Source of the DNA: Paucisalibacillus algeriensis | Lineage (GTDB): Bacteria > Bacillota > Bacilli > Bacillales > Amphibacillaceae | DNA: 64,000 bases | Direction of reading: 5' to 3' | Assembly (NCBI RefSeq): GCF_000577245.1 | Contig: NZ_CBYO010000011.1 | Location: forward strand, 1 to 64,000 | Part shown: positions 45,655 through 55,361 of the stretch, in pieces | Layout: the number at the start of each line of letters is the position of its first letter | Position numbering within the stretch: position 1 is the first letter of the stretch | Position numbers and translations under genes: made by a program | The notes under the pieces: generated by a model | Database searches by the model: none | What the model saw: the letters and a program-made list of their open reading frames with translations, nothing else | Told to the model about the DNA's origin: nothing

Positions 45655-46086
45655 CTACGCTTTTCGATCGTTAGCTATATTAACAATTATTGTAACTGTC
45701 ACACCAACAACCGTAAGATAAACCCCTAAATCAAATAATGTTGCAGTAGCGAGCTCCACCTTTCCAAAAATTGGAAAAGTAAAGTAATCATATGTGTGAG
45801 ATAAGAACGGGACATTGAATAAAAACGATCCCATACTTGTCAAAAGTGCAATTAATAACCCTATTGGTATTAGGACTCGGAAATTTATTGGTAGAATCTT
45901 ATCTACAAAATCTGTACCGTATGCCATATAAAGTAATACGATTGCAGCAGCGGTAACAAGACCTCCAACAAATCCTCCACCTGGTGAATTATGCCCTGCA
46001 AAAAATAAATATAAGGAAAACCCTAATAGAAGAAAAGCGATTAGTGAAGTAGCTGTTTGTAGAATCAAATTATTAGGTTTGTTCAA
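45655..46086 (-). CDS. MrpB/MnhB-domain protein, orphan
   Basis: The product (about 143 residues) matches the MrpB subunit of Mrp-type multi-subunit Na+/H+ antiporters: DLILQTATSLIAF-like start, GHNSPGGGFVGGLVTAAAIVLL and a final DLGVYLTVVGVTVTII. TTG 46086, with AAGGA ten bases before, is the preferred start over GTG 46095. MrpB normally belongs to a seven-gene mrpA-G operon; here it is alone between ccdA and ccdB, 55 bases from ccdA. It might complement a distant Mrp complex or act on its own; neither can be told. Confidence 0.88.
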   Translation of the reverse strand: MNKPNNLILQTATSLIAFLLLGFSLYLFFAGHNSPGGGFVGGLVTAAAIVLLYMAYGTDFVDKILPINFRVLIPIGLLIALLTSMGSFLFNVPFLSHTYDYFTFPIFGKVELATATLFDLGVYLTVVGVTVTIIVNIANDRKA

Positions 46087-46140
46087 TGATAACACGTCCT
46101 TATGTAGAATCTTTACGTATTATCATAATACAGATTTCCA

Positions 46141-46845
46141 CTAAAATCCATAGAAACCTATCCAACCTGCTAGGAAAGCAGTTAGTTTTGTCATCCAGTC
46201 AAAGAATAATGCGATGCCCAATAAAATCATAATATAGCCACCAATTTTAACTAGTTTATGACTGTTTCTTTTTATCCATCCTAATTTTCCGATAAAGAAA
46301 GATAATACAAGGAATGGGACTGAAAAACCTAGGATATAAGCTATCATCATAACCATGCCCTTACTTGGGTCAGTTGCTGTTAAAGTAAATACTACCCCAA
46401 GAATAGGACCTGTACATGGAGTCCACCCCAAAGAAAATGCCAGCCCAATTATAAAGGAGCCTAAAAAACCTGATGGCCGATTTTTAAAGGTGATTTTTTT
46501 ATCTTTCATTAAAAACTTGAAATTAAAAATACCTACAATAACAAGGCCAAAGAAAATGATTAATAGCGCTCCTACTTGTCTAATAATATCTTGATATGTA
46601 ATTAGAAATTGTGCGAGAGCAGATGTAAAAAAGCCAAAAATAATAAAAATAGTTGAAAATCCTAATAAAAAGAATATGGTGTGTAATATACTATTCCGAT
46701 TCAACATTTTATTGTCTGCTTTTATCTCACTTACACTCATTCCAGTTATATATGATAAGAAAGCTGGATAGAGTGGTAATACACAAGGTGAAATGAAAGA
46801 CAGAAATCCTGCACCAAAGGCAAGAAACATATTAACTTCAGACAT
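46141..46845 (-). CDS. ccdA: Cytochrome c biogenesis protein CcdA
   Basis: The 234-residue membrane protein has six hydrophobic segments and two conserved cysteines, in FISPCVLPLYPAF (segment 1) and GWTPCTGPILG (segment 4), which relay electrons across the membrane to thioredoxin-like proteins for cytochrome c maturation and spore cortex-related redox steps. The start is ATG 46845 with AGGAGGA. It is the first gene of the ccdA-mrpB-like-ccdB-ccdC group. Confidence 0.95.
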   Translation of the reverse strand: MSEVNMFLAFGAGFLSFISPCVLPLYPAFLSYITGMSVSEIKADNKMLNRNSILHTIFFLLGFSTIFIIFGFFTSALAQFLITYQDIIRQVGALLIIFFGLVIVGIFNFKFLMKDKKITFKNRPSGFLGSFIIGLAFSLGWTPCTGPILGVVFTLTATDPSKGMVMMIAYILGFSVPFLVLSFFIGKLGWIKRNSHKLVKIGGYIMILLGIALFFDWMTKLTAFLAGWIGFYGF

Positions 46846-46931
46846 AAGAATCCTCCTGAATTGTTATTCTACCTTCATTATAGCAGAATATGATTAACAC
46901 TTTTGTAATGAATATGACAATATATTGTCAT

Positions 46932-46965
46932 GAAAAAACCCCTACTAATCGTTAGTATGGGGTAT
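46932..46965 (-). terminator. Terminator of yneF
   Basis: CCCCATACTAA and TTAGTAGGGG pair with one mismatch around a short loop, followed on the minus strand by TTTTTTC. Confidence 0.82.
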
Positions 46966-47006
46966 CTCAGTGCAATGTAAAATATGATAGTAATTATTCC
47001 GGTATA

Positions 47007-47228
47007 CTATTTATCCATTTGATTATTCATTGCACGCATCATTTGATTGATTTTCTTTTGTGAAGGCTTTTGACCCATTTGCATCATTAACGTACGAAGC
47101 ATTTGCTCATTAATTGGTGGATTCTTTTTCAAATAACTCATCATGTATTTTCTTGCGATAAAAAATCCAAGAGCAACACCAGCGATTAAAGCTGCAATAG
47201 CAATAAGTACTACCCAAATTACGTCCAT
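47007..47228 (-). CDS. yneF: UPF0154 protein YneF
   Basis: The 73-residue protein has one N-terminal membrane segment (about 6-26) and a basic C-terminal part with [23 protein letters not shown], the UPF0154 signature. Function is not known. The start is ATG 47228 with GGAGGAAA. It follows sirA by about 50 bases, as in B. subtilis. Confidence 0.95.
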   Translation of the reverse strand: MDVIWVVLIAIAALIAGVALGFFIARKYMMSYLKKNPPINEQMLRTLMMQMGQKPSQKKINQMMRAMNNQMDK

Positions 47229-47279
47229 CTATCGTTTTCCTCCTTCGTGCTGTCTCTTATACAGTATAGTAAAACAGTT

Positions 47280-47732
47280 CTAAGAATACAATACTTGTTC
47301 ATTATTATATCCAACACTTGTCCTTACAGGAGAAATCCAACCATAGTTTTCATAATAATCATCGATAATGAAAAGGTATGGGTGAAATCGTCTTAAGGCA
47401 GGAAATAATAATGTTTCAGCATCCTGTAATGTTTCACAACGAAATTTTATCTGTTTTTCCTCGATATGTAAAGAGATAAAGCTATGCTTATTTTCAAGTT
47501 CAATTTTATCAAAAGTATGGTCGCTCTGTAATTTGTTTTTGGGTTGTCTTAGTAATTGGAACATTAATAGATCCTTAGGGAAGCTTTCTGTAATGAAATT
47601 AAATTGCGATACTAAATCTACTCGATATTGTTTGTTATGAAATTCTCTTAAAAATCGATATAGTATATCACTTTTATAATAGTAATGTTTAGCGAATTCT
47701 TCTTTAATCCAGTAAATCTTGTATTCTTTCAT
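47280..47732 (-). CDS. sirA: Sporulation inhibitor of replication protein SirA
   Basis: The 150-residue protein matches SirA (YneE): YKIYWIKEEFAKHYYYKSDILYRFL at the N-terminus and a conserved C-terminal half. SirA binds DnaA domain I and blocks replication initiation as cells commit to sporulation; it is normally induced by Spo0A~P. The start is ATG 47732 with GGGGAGG. Between sirA and tkt lies about 245 bases with the tkt terminator. Confidence 0.92.
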   Translation of the reverse strand: MKEYKIYWIKEEFAKHYYYKSDILYRFLREFHNKQYRVDLVSQFNFITESFPKDLLMFQLLRQPKNKLQSDHTFDKIELENKHSFISLHIEEKQIKFRCETLQDAETLLFPALRRFHPYLFIIDDYYENYGWISPVRTSVGYNNEQVLYS

Positions 47733-47927
47733 TGTGTTAGCGTCCCTCCCCTTTTCTTCTATTATACCGATTCTATTAAAAAATTATGTCACTATATGAA
47801 ATAAAAAAACACTAGTTTTGTCGAAATAGAAGATTAACTAAGTATTGAATCGTACTATTGATTGAAGGTGAAAATTAGAGGTAATTACATAAATCATATC
47901 TGCTAGGAAGTGCTATCTTCACTATTT

Positions 47928-47965
47928 AAAAGTGGACTGTCCATTTTTATGACGAACAGTCCACT
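47928..47965 (-). terminator. Terminator of tkt
   Basis: AGTGGACTGT and ACAGTCCACT flank a 15-base loop (47931-47965), followed on the minus strand by TTTAAATAG. Confidence 0.75.
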
Positions 47966-47978
47966 CTCATTTATCCTT

Positions 47979-49979
47979 TTATTTAATTAATTCTTTTACG
48001 TTTTTCACTACATTCTTTACTGTAAACCCATATTCTTCGATAAGTTTTTCACCATTTGCAGATGCGCCAAATGTATCAATACCCATAATTTTACCGTCTA
48101 GACCAACATATCGTTCCCAACCAAGTGAAGATCCCATTTCGATTGCAACACGTTTCTTGATAGATTTCGGAAGAACTTGTTCTTTATAATTTTCATCCTG
48201 ATCTTCGAAACGGTCCCAAGAAGCAAGGCTAACAACCCTTACATCAATATCATCTTCACGAAGTACTTCTTGAGCTTCAATAGCTAATTGAACTTCAGAA
48301 CCTGAAGCAATTAAAATTGCGTCTGCTGTTGTTTTCTTGGAGTCGCTAATTACGTAGCCGCCGCGTTTCACACCTTCGTAGGCATGTTCATCTGTACCTT
48401 CAAGTATCGGTAAATTTTGTCTTGTTAATACAAGCATTGTTGGTCGATCTGTAGATTCTATTGCGAGTCTCCAAGCAGCTTGTGTCTCATTACCATCAGC
48501 TGGACGAATAACAGAAAGGTTTGGGACTCCTCTAAATGAAGACAAATGTTCTATTGGTTCATGTGTTGGTCCATCTTCTCCAACAGCTATGGAATCATGT
48601 GTAAAAACATAGGTTACCGGTGTTTTCATAATAGCAGATAAACGGATTGATGGCCGTAAATAATCACTGAACACAAAGAATGTTCCACCATATACTTTTA
48701 ATCCACCATGTAAGGCCATTCCATTTAAAGCCGCGCCCATTGCATGTTCACGAACTCCAAACCAAATATTTTTACCACCGTAATTATTTCTAGTTAAATC
48801 TTCCTCGCCATTAATGGTTGTTTTATTAGATCCTGCTAGATCAGCACTTCCACCAATGAAATATGGAACAACTTTAGAAATAGCATTTAAAACTTCACCA
48901 GATGAAGCTCTAGTTGCAAGCGATTTACCAACTTCAAATTTTGGCAGAGAATCGTCCCAGCCCTCAGGTAATTCTCCATTGATAGCCGCTTCTAATTCCT
49001 TCGCTTCATTCGGATATTTTTCTTTATATAATTGGAGTTTTGAATCCCACTCCCTTTCTTCTTTTACACCTCGAACAACAATCTTTTCTTTGAAATCAGC
49101 ATAAACATCTTCAGGAACGTAGAATTCTTCGTGGCCCCACTTATAAAAATCCTTTGTTAAAACCACTTCATCCTTTCCTAGAGGTGAGCCATGTGAGGCA
49201 GATGAAGCAGATTTATTAGGGGAACCGTATCCAATTACAGTCTTGATTTCAATAAGTGTTGGATGTTCCGTGTTTTCCTTTGCTGCCTTAATAGCTGAGC
49301 GTAATTGACTTAAGTCATTTCCATCTTCAACCCTTATTACTTGCCATCCATACGCTTTAAATCGCTCTTCAGTATTATCAGAGAACGAACGATTTAATTC
49401 ACCATCAAGTGAAATATCATTAGAATCATATAATACAACTAACTTTCCTAATCTAAGATGTCCAGCGAGTGATGCAGCTTCATGTGAAATACCTTCCATT
49501 AAGTCACCATCACCAACTAAAGAGTATGTACAATGATCAATAATAGTTGCATCATCCTTATTATATTTTGACGCTAAATGTGCCTCTGCCATTGCCATTC
49601 CTACAGCCATAGCAATCCCCTGACCAAGTGGTCCTGTTGTTGCTTCAACACCGTCTGTATGATGAACTTCGGGATGACCTGGTGTTCTTGAGCCCCACTG
49701 ACGGAATTCTTTTACATCATCCATCGTTACGTCATAACCAGATAAATGAAGTAGACTATAAAGAAGCATGGATCCATGACCTGCCGACAAAACGAATCGA
49801 TCACGGTCGAACCATTTTGAATTCTTCGGATTATGTTTCATAAAATCTGTCCATAATGTATATGCCATCGGTGCAGCACCCATTGGTAAACCTGGATGAC
49901 CAGAGTTTGCGTTTTCAATTGCATCAATTGATAATGTTCGTATTGTGTCAATCGATAATTGTTCGACGTTATTTGACAT
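47979..49979 (-). CDS. tkt: Transketolase
   Basis: The 666-residue enzyme moves two-carbon units between sugar phosphates in the pentose phosphate pathway. The thiamine diphosphate motif [18 protein letters not shown]...DSN, the substrate-binding [17 protein letters not shown] and [17 protein letters not shown] motifs and the C-terminal domain are all present. The start is ATG 49979 with GAAAGGAG. Confidence 0.98.
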   Translation of the reverse strand: MSNNVEQLSIDTIRTLSIDAIENANSGHPGLPMGAAPMAYTLWTDFMKHNPKNSKWFDRDRFVLSAGHGSMLLYSLLHLSGYDVTMDDVKEFRQWGSRTPGHPEVHHTDGVEATTGPLGQGIAMAVGMAMAEAHLASKYNKDDATIIDHCTYSLVGDGDLMEGISHEAASLAGHLRLGKLVVLYDSNDISLDGELNRSFSDNTEERFKAYGWQVIRVEDGNDLSQLRSAIKAAKENTEHPTLIEIKTVIGYGSPNKSASSASHGSPLGKDEVVLTKDFYKWGHEEFYVPEDVYADFKEKIVVRGVKEEREWDSKLQLYKEKYPNEAKELEAAINGELPEGWDDSLPKFEVGKSLATRASSGEVLNAISKVVPYFIGGSADLAGSNKTTINGEEDLTRNNYGGKNIWFGVREHAMGAALNGMALHGGLKVYGGTFFVFSDYLRPSIRLSAIMKTPVTYVFTHDSIAVGEDGPTHEPIEHLSSFRGVPNLSVIRPADGNETQAAWRLAIESTDRPTMLVLTRQNLPILEGTDEHAYEGVKRGGYVISDSKKTTADAILIASGSEVQLAIEAQEVLREDDIDVRVVSLASWDRFEDQDENYKEQVLPKSIKKRVAIEMGSSLGWERYVGLDGKIMGIDTFGASANGEKLIEEYGFTVKNVVKNVKELIK

Positions 49980-50073
49980 ACTTTGTAACTCCTTTCATTT
50001 TTAACCAGTTGTTACACCAAGTTTTAATAGAGGTTCACAAGTAATAGTATGCCTATTACTAGAATAACTATGA

Positions 50074-50310
50074 TTAATGCTGGCGGTTTCGTTCTTGCAT
50101 ATCTCGAAGCTTTTTAGGAGTGACATCATTTCCTGCTGGATCAATAACGGTCATTGTTTTTAATTGATTCTTAAAGGAACCACGGATATTTTTTAAATAC
50201 TCTTCTCGTAATTGTTTCTGTTCCGTTTTCTCTTCTTCGGTTAATCCCACCTCCGTTTTTGCTTTTTTGGCTAACGTATTAATTCGTTCTAACTTTTCCT
50301 TTGATAGCAT
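50074..50310 (-). CDS. ynzC: DUF896 protein (YnzC)
   Basis: The 78-residue protein has a helical hairpin, INTLAKKAKTEVGLTEEEKTEQKQLREEYL, typical of the YnzC/DUF896 family; it has no established activity. It is part of the LexA-controlled yneA-yneB-ynzC operon in B. subtilis and lies 87 bases after yneB here. The start is ATG 50310 with ATAGGAGG. Confidence 0.95.
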   Translation of the reverse strand: MLSKEKLERINTLAKKAKTEVGLTEEEKTEQKQLREEYLKNIRGSFKNQLKTMTVIDPAGNDVTPKKLRDMQERNRQH

Positions 50311-50397
50311 TTCAATAACCTCCTATATTCGTCTATTTAAACTAAATTTAAGTCCATATTAAAAAGCAAGAACATAAAATGCCCTTGCTTTTTAATA

Positions 50398-51057
<660 letters not shown>

Positions 51058-51071
51058 TTAAAAAACTCCTA

Positions 51072-51164
51072 TTATGCACTAATTAATGAAATGTATAAGA
51101 AACCTAAGGTTAAAGCAAAAGCAACAATATAAAAAAGATCCGTTTTATTTACTTTACTAAACAT
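51072..51164 (-). CDS. Thirty-residue membrane peptide in the yneA position
   Basis: ATG 51164 to TAA 51072 encodes 30 residues: a short basic N-terminus (FSKVNKTD) and one hydrophobic helix (about 9-29, LFYIVAFALTLGF) ending in ISA. AAAGGA lies about ten bases upstream. It is the first gene of the divergent SOS transcript and precedes yneB. In B. subtilis this slot holds yneA, a LysM-containing cell-division suppressor of about 105 residues. Here only a transmembrane segment remains, with no LysM domain, so this is either a minimal division inhibitor or an unrelated micropeptide. Confidence 0.6.
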   Translation of the reverse strand: MFSKVNKTDLFYIVAFALTLGFLYISLISA

Positions 51165-51197
51165 TTCTTCAACATCCTTTCCTGATTATTCAATGTA

Positions 51198-51211
51198 AGA
51201 ACCTTTGTTCG
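51198..51211. promoter_or_regulatory. LexA (SOS) box 1
   Basis: AGAACCTTTGTTCG has the exact GAAC-N4-GTTC core of the Bacillus SOS box (CGAACRNRYGTTYC) and sits 34 bases upstream of the membrane-peptide start. Confidence 0.75.
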
Positions 51212-51219
51212 CTACATCT

Positions 51220-51247
51220 AGTATAACAGAACGTACGCTCTTGTCAA
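51220..51247 (-). promoter_or_regulatory. Promoter of SOS operon (yneA slot-yneB-ynzC)
   Basis: TTGACA (51242-51247) and TATACT (51220-51225) are 16 bases apart on the minus strand. A weaker LexA-like site AGAGCGTACGTTCT (51228-51241) lies in the spacer, so LexA would block the promoter directly. Confidence 0.82.
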
Positions 51248-51255
51248 CACTTTTT

Positions 51256-51269
51256 CGAACGAATGTTTG
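51256..51269. promoter_or_regulatory. LexA (SOS) box 2
   Basis: CGAACGAATGTTTG matches the CGAACRNRYGTTYC-type consensus at all positions but the last; it lies between the two divergent promoters and overlaps the -35 of lexA. Confidence 0.85.
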
Positions 51270-51331
51270 CTTTTCCTGTTTATCAATGGTAAACTATCAT
51301 TAATAAATAATATGTGTGAGGTGTTTAATAG

Positions 51332-51955
51332 ATGACAAAATTATCAACTAGACAACAAGCAATTCTTGATTACATAAAAGAACAAGTTAAGATAAAAGGT
51401 TATCCACCTTCTGTAAGAGAGATTGCTGAAGCGGTAGGTCTAGCTTCTAGTTCCACTGTTCATGGCCACCTTTCCAGATTAGAGAGTAAAGGCTTTATCC
51501 GTCGTGACCCTACTAAACCAAGAGCAATAGAAATACTAGATTTGGAAGAAGAAAATAATATACCAAAAGATGAAGCTCGTTATGCTCCTGTAATTGGTAA
51601 AGTAACAGCAGGTATACCAATAACAGCTGTTGAGAATATCGAGGAATTCGTCCCAATCCCTAGCTCTACTGCTGGACCAGATGAGAATTTATTTGTACTT
51701 GTCATTGATGGTGAAAGTATGATTGAAGCAGGAATTTTGGATGGGGACATGGTAATTGTCAAACAACAAAACAGTGCCCAAAATGGAGACATTGTTGTTG
51801 CCATGACAGAGGATAATGAGGCAACTGTAAAGCGATTTTTTAAAGAAAAAAATTATATTCGGCTGCAACCGGAGAATGCTACAATGGAACCACTAATCTA
51901 TAATAACGTTTCTATTCTCGGCAAGGTTGTCGGTCTATATCGTCATATAAAATAG
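51332..51955 (+). CDS. lexA: LexA repressor
   Basis: The 207-residue protein is the SOS repressor. It has the winged helix DNA-binding domain (about 1-65), the Ala-Gly cleavage site at 93-94 (VTAGIP) and the catalytic Ser129 (DGESMIEAG) and Lys167 (ATVKRFF) needed for RecA-stimulated self-cleavage. The start is ATG 51332, preceded by GAGGTG. Its promoter shares the divergent region with three SOS boxes, so it is autoregulated. Confidence 0.98.
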   Translation: MTKLSTRQQAILDYIKEQVKIKGYPPSVREIAEAVGLASSSTVHGHLSRLESKGFIRRDPTKPRAIEILDLEEENNIPKDEARYAPVIGKVTAGIPITAVENIEEFVPIPSSTAGPDENLFVLVIDGESMIEAGILDGDMVIVKQQNSAQNGDIVVAMTEDNEATVKRFFKEKNYIRLQPENATMEPLIYNNVSILGKVVGLYRHIK

Positions 51956-51962
51956 TTTTACA

Positions 51963-52013
51963 AAATAAAAAAGCCGGTTAACACAGGATATCCTGTGTCA
52001 ATCAGCTTTTTAT
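51963..52013 (+). terminator. Terminator of lexA
   Basis: ACACAGGATATCCTGTGT is the palindromic core of an AAAAAGCC...GCTTTTT hairpin with mismatches, followed by a T-rich run. Confidence 0.8.
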
Positions 52014-52059
52014 TTTGTTCAAAAGGCTGTTTTTTATAGAATTGTTGATTCTCATACAA

Positions 52060-52206
52060 TTGATAGAAACTGTGCGGTAACTACTGTCTAATATCACTTT
52101 CTTGACGAATAGAGTGCTATAGATACCGCTTCGGCAGAATACTCCGCTTTCCGTAGCGGGTTGTTGCTCAACCATAAATCTCTAGTTACCGCACAATATC
52201 TATCAA
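52060..52206. repeat. MITE-like element with 24-bp inverted ends
   Basis: A 147-bp stretch is bounded by the near-identical inverted ends TTGATAGAAACTGTGCGGTA... (52060-52083) and its complement (52183-52206), with 22 of 24 bases paired. Inside is the segment CCGCTTCGGCAGAATACTCCGCTTTCCG, which resembles a repeated non-coding motif I associate with Bacillaceae genomes. It carries no gene, lies between lexA and glnA, and looks like a miniature inverted-repeat or hairpin-type repeat element. Confidence 0.65.
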
Positions 52207-52259
52207 TACGGAAAATAAAAACAACAAACTTTATGAAAACAGCTATTTGAAATGATCTT

Positions 52260-53591
52260 TTAATACATAGTTAAGTATTGCTCACGTTCCCAAGGGTGTA
52301 CTGTCGTACGGAACATATCCCATTCAATCTCTTTTGCTTCCACAAAATGTTCAAATAAATGCTCACCTAATGAGTTTACAATAATTTCATTTTCCTTCAG
52401 TAAACCTAAAGCATCCATTAGTGTAGCAGGTAAATTTTGAATATGGTTTTCCATCCGCTCTTCATGGGTCATCACATAAATGTTTCTGTCGACAGCTGGT
52501 GGTGGTGTTAATTTAGATTTTACACCATCAAGTCCAGCCGCTAGTAAAACTGACAATGCCATATAAGGATTGGCAGCAGGATCTACACTACGTACTTCTA
52601 CACGGGTACTAACTCCCCTTGAATTTGGAATACGTAATAATGGGCTTCTGTTCATGGCTGACCAAGCAACGTAACTTGGTGCCTCATAACCAGGAACTAA
52701 GCGCTTATAAGAATTCACAGTTGGGTTGGTAACCGCAGTAAAACCTAGTGCGTGTTTCATAATACCTGCAATGAATTGGTAAGCAGTTTCACTTAATTGT
52801 AACTCACCGTTAGGGTTGAAGAATGCATTTTCGCCATTTTTAAACAAAGACATATTTACATGCATTCCAGAACCATTCACACCGAATAAAGGTTTTGGCA
52901 TAAACGTTGCATGCAAATTATGCTTTCTTGCTATAGTTTTAACCACTAATTTAAAAGTTTGGATATCATCAGCGTGTTTAACAGCATCAGAGTATTTAAA
53001 ATCAATTTCATGCTGTCCAGGAGCAACTTCATGATGAGATGCTTCAATTTCAAATCCCATTTCCTCTAGTTCAAGTACAATATCACGACGACAGTTTTCT
53101 CCTAAATCAGTTGGAGCTAAATCAAAATATCCACCATGGTCATTTAACTCTAGTGAAGGTTCTCCATTTTCATTTAATTTAAACAAGAAAAATTCCGGCT
53201 CTGTTCCAATATTAAACGCATCGAAACCTAACTCTTCCATCATTATAAGATTGCGCTTTAGATTGTATCTTGGGCACCCCTCAAATGGTGTACCATCTGG
53301 ATTATAAATGTCACAAATAAAGCGAGCTACTTTTCCTTTTTCAGATGTCCAAGGAAATACAACGAAGGTATCTAAATCAGGATATAAATACATGTCAGAT
53401 TCTTCAATTCGTACAAAACCTTCAATAGATGATCCATCGAACATCATTTTATTGTCCAATGCCTTATCCAATTGACTAAGAGGAATTTCAACATTTTTAA
53501 TCGTACCTAACATATCTGTGAACTGAAGTCTAATAAACCTAACATTTTCCTCTTTAATTTTTCTTTCAATTTCCTCACGAGAATAACCCAT
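52260..53591 (-). CDS. glnA: Glutamine synthetase, type I
   Basis: The 443-residue enzyme makes glutamine from glutamate and ammonia and, in bacilli, directly inhibits GlnR and TnrA when feedback-inhibited. Motifs include [20 protein letters not shown]-type [11 protein letters not shown] and the [13 protein letters not shown] active-site loop. The start is ATG 53591 with ATAGGAGGG. It follows glnR by 36 bases, and the two form the glnRA operon. Confidence 0.98.
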   Translation of the reverse strand: MGYSREEIERKIKEENVRFIRLQFTDMLGTIKNVEIPLSQLDKALDNKMMFDGSSIEGFVRIEESDMYLYPDLDTFVVFPWTSEKGKVARFICDIYNPDGTPFEGCPRYNLKRNLIMMEELGFDAFNIGTEPEFFLFKLNENGEPSLELNDHGGYFDLAPTDLGENCRRDIVLELEEMGFEIEASHHEVAPGQHEIDFKYSDAVKHADDIQTFKLVVKTIARKHNLHATFMPKPLFGVNGSGMHVNMSLFKNGENAFFNPNGELQLSETAYQFIAGIMKHALGFTAVTNPTVNSYKRLVPGYEAPSYVAWSAMNRSPLLRIPNSRGVSTRVEVRSVDPAANPYMALSVLLAAGLDGVKSKLTPPPAVDRNIYVMTHEERMENHIQNLPATLMDALGLLKENEIIVNSLGEHLFEHFVEAKEIEWDMFRTTVHPWEREQYLTMY

Positions 53592-53627
53592 AAATTAATT
53601 CCCTCCTATAGTGTAGTTATTATTTAA

Positions 53628-54023
53628 CTAACGATTCACAAAGAATCGTGATAGTTCCCCTTGGCGTAAACTTGCTTTTCCAAAACGGCCAGCTCCAGAG
53701 ATTTCGCTTTTTAAGATTTCTCTTAATTCTCTTTTAGAAATTTCAGTCTGTTTTTTCTCTTGAACCGGTATTTCTTTTAGTTCCTCTTCGGATAGCAATA
53801 ATTTAATTCCAGCAAGGTTTAATCCCTTATCTAAGTAGTTTTTAATCTCTAGAAGACGATCAACATCATTGAATGAAAATAATCGTTGGTTGCCATCCGT
53901 TCGTTCAGGATTTATTAATCCTTGCTCTTCGTAATAGCGTATTTGTCTTGCGGTAAGTTCTGTAAGCTTCATAACTATTCCAATTCCAAATAAAGGCATC
54001 GAACGACGATCCTTATCATTCAT
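53628..54023 (-). CDS. glnR: Transcriptional repressor GlnR
   Basis: The 131-residue MerR-family protein has the helix-turn-helix KLTELTARQIRYYEEQGLI and a C-terminal tail (RFGKASLRQGELSRFF) that, in B. subtilis, folds back to inhibit dimerisation until feedback-inhibited GlnA acts as chaperone. It represses glnRA when nitrogen is plentiful. The start is ATG 54023 with AAAGGGAGG. Two operators lie just upstream. Confidence 0.95.
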   Translation of the reverse strand: MNDKDRRSMPLFGIGIVMKLTELTARQIRYYEEQGLINPERTDGNQRLFSFNDVDRLLEIKNYLDKGLNLAGIKLLLSEEELKEIPVQEKKQTEISKRELREILKSEISGAGRFGKASLRQGELSRFFVNR

Positions 54024-54049
54024 GACCTGACCTCCCTTTTATAAAAATT

Positions 54050-54100
54050 AGTATACAGTGTGTTAGGTTTTCTGTCAACGCTATGTAAGGTTTTCTTACA
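54050..54100 (-). promoter_or_regulatory. glnRA promoter and two GlnR boxes
   Basis: On the minus strand TTGACA (54073-54078) and TATACT (54050-54055) are 17 bases apart. TGTAAGGTTTTCTTACA (54084-54100) is an exact TGTNA-N7-TNACA box. A second, TGTTAGGTTTTCTGTCA (54061-54077), overlaps the -35 and departs from consensus at one position, the same arrangement as in B. subtilis glnRA. Confidence 0.92.
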
Positions 54101-54127
54101 AAAAAATAAAGAGTTATTAATAACTCT

Positions 54128-55357
54128 TTATTTCAATGAATTCATTACTTTAACTGCATCTATTAAAGCTATTTTTACATGGGCGTAGGTCAATCCACCT
54201 TGCACAAATGCAGTGTATGGTGAACGGATTGGTCCATCTGCTGATAATTCAATACTTGATCCTTGTATAAAGGTACCCGCTGCCATAATTACTTCATCCT
54301 CATATCCTGGCATCTCACTAGGATACGGGGTGACAAAAGAATTGACTGGTGAGTTCTTTTGAATTGCTTGGCAAAAGGCTATCATTTGTTCAGTCGTTTC
54401 AAAGGTTACAGTTTGAATAAGATCTGTTCTTTTTGCTTGATAATGTGGTTTTGTTATAAATCCTAATAAATCCAAAAACCTAGATGTAAACACAGCACCT
54501 TTTAGTGCTTCACCAACAATATGTGGTGCTAAGAAAAAACCTTGATACATTTCTTGCAGTAAATGGAAGGTAGCACCTAACTCTTTCCCTAAACCTGGTG
54601 CTGTTAAACGGTAGGAACAAAATGTCACTAAATCGTCTTTACCAACGATATATCCACCAGCTCGTACAATTCCCCCACCTGGGTTTTTAATTAAAGAGCC
54701 AGCTATGATATCTACTCCAACATGTAAAGGTTCCCTATCTTCTACAAATTCGCCATAACAGTTATCCACGAAAATAATTATATCCTCTCGAATTGATTTA
54801 ACAAACGAAACCATTTCAGCAATTTCGTCGACTGTAAAAGATGGGCGATCTGCATATCCTTTAGAACGTTGAATAGCAACAACTTTTGTTCTAGCATTAA
54901 TCTTTTCTTTAATTGCAGGATAATCAATACTTCCATCTTTTTTTAAAGCTACCTCATTATATGTAATGTTAAAATCTTTTAAAGAACCTGTGTTCTCTTC
55001 TCTATTTCCTATTACCTCTTCAAGTGTGTCATACGGTTTTCCCGTGATATAGAGAAGTTCATCCCCTGGTCTTAGTAAGCCAAATAATACAGTTGTAATA
55101 GCATGTGTACCAGATACTAGTTGGGGTCTAACAATTGCCGATTCCCCTCCAAAGACATCGGCATAAACCGCTTCAAGTGTATCTCGTCCAATATCATCAT
55201 AACCATAGCCACTTGTTGAATTAAAGTGGCTATCACTTACTCTATTCTTTTTAAAAGCGTCAAGTACCCTTTTTTGATTTACTTCAACTGTCTGATTGAT
55301 TTTTTGATGTATAGTTGCAATATCTTTTTCTGCTTGTTCTGCGACTTTCTCTATCAT
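54128..55357 (-). CDS. ynbB: PLP-dependent methionine gamma-lyase family protein (YnbB)
   Basis: The 409-residue protein belongs to the aluminium-resistance/YnbB group of PLP enzymes. The likely PLP lysine lies in GSLIKNPGGGI, and GTHAITTVLFGLLRPGDELL is the family's pyridine-ring region. It is a conserved neighbour of glnR and hflX. Exact substrate is unknown. The start is ATG 55357, 11 bases after a weak GGAG, about 20 bases after hflX. Confidence 0.92.
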   Translation of the reverse strand: MIEKVAEQAEKDIATIHQKINQTVEVNQKRVLDAFKKNRVSDSHFNSTSGYGYDDIGRDTLEAVYADVFGGESAIVRPQLVSGTHAITTVLFGLLRPGDELLYITGKPYDTLEEVIGNREENTGSLKDFNITYNEVALKKDGSIDYPAIKEKINARTKVVAIQRSKGYADRPSFTVDEIAEMVSFVKSIREDIIIFVDNCYGEFVEDREPLHVGVDIIAGSLIKNPGGGIVRAGGYIVGKDDLVTFCSYRLTAPGLGKELGATFHLLQEMYQGFFLAPHIVGEALKGAVFTSRFLDLLGFITKPHYQAKRTDLIQTVTFETTEQMIAFCQAIQKNSPVNSFVTPYPSEMPGYEDEVIMAAGTFIQGSSIELSADGPIRSPYTAFVQGGLTYAHVKIALIDAVKVMNSLK

Positions 55358-55361
55358 ATTT

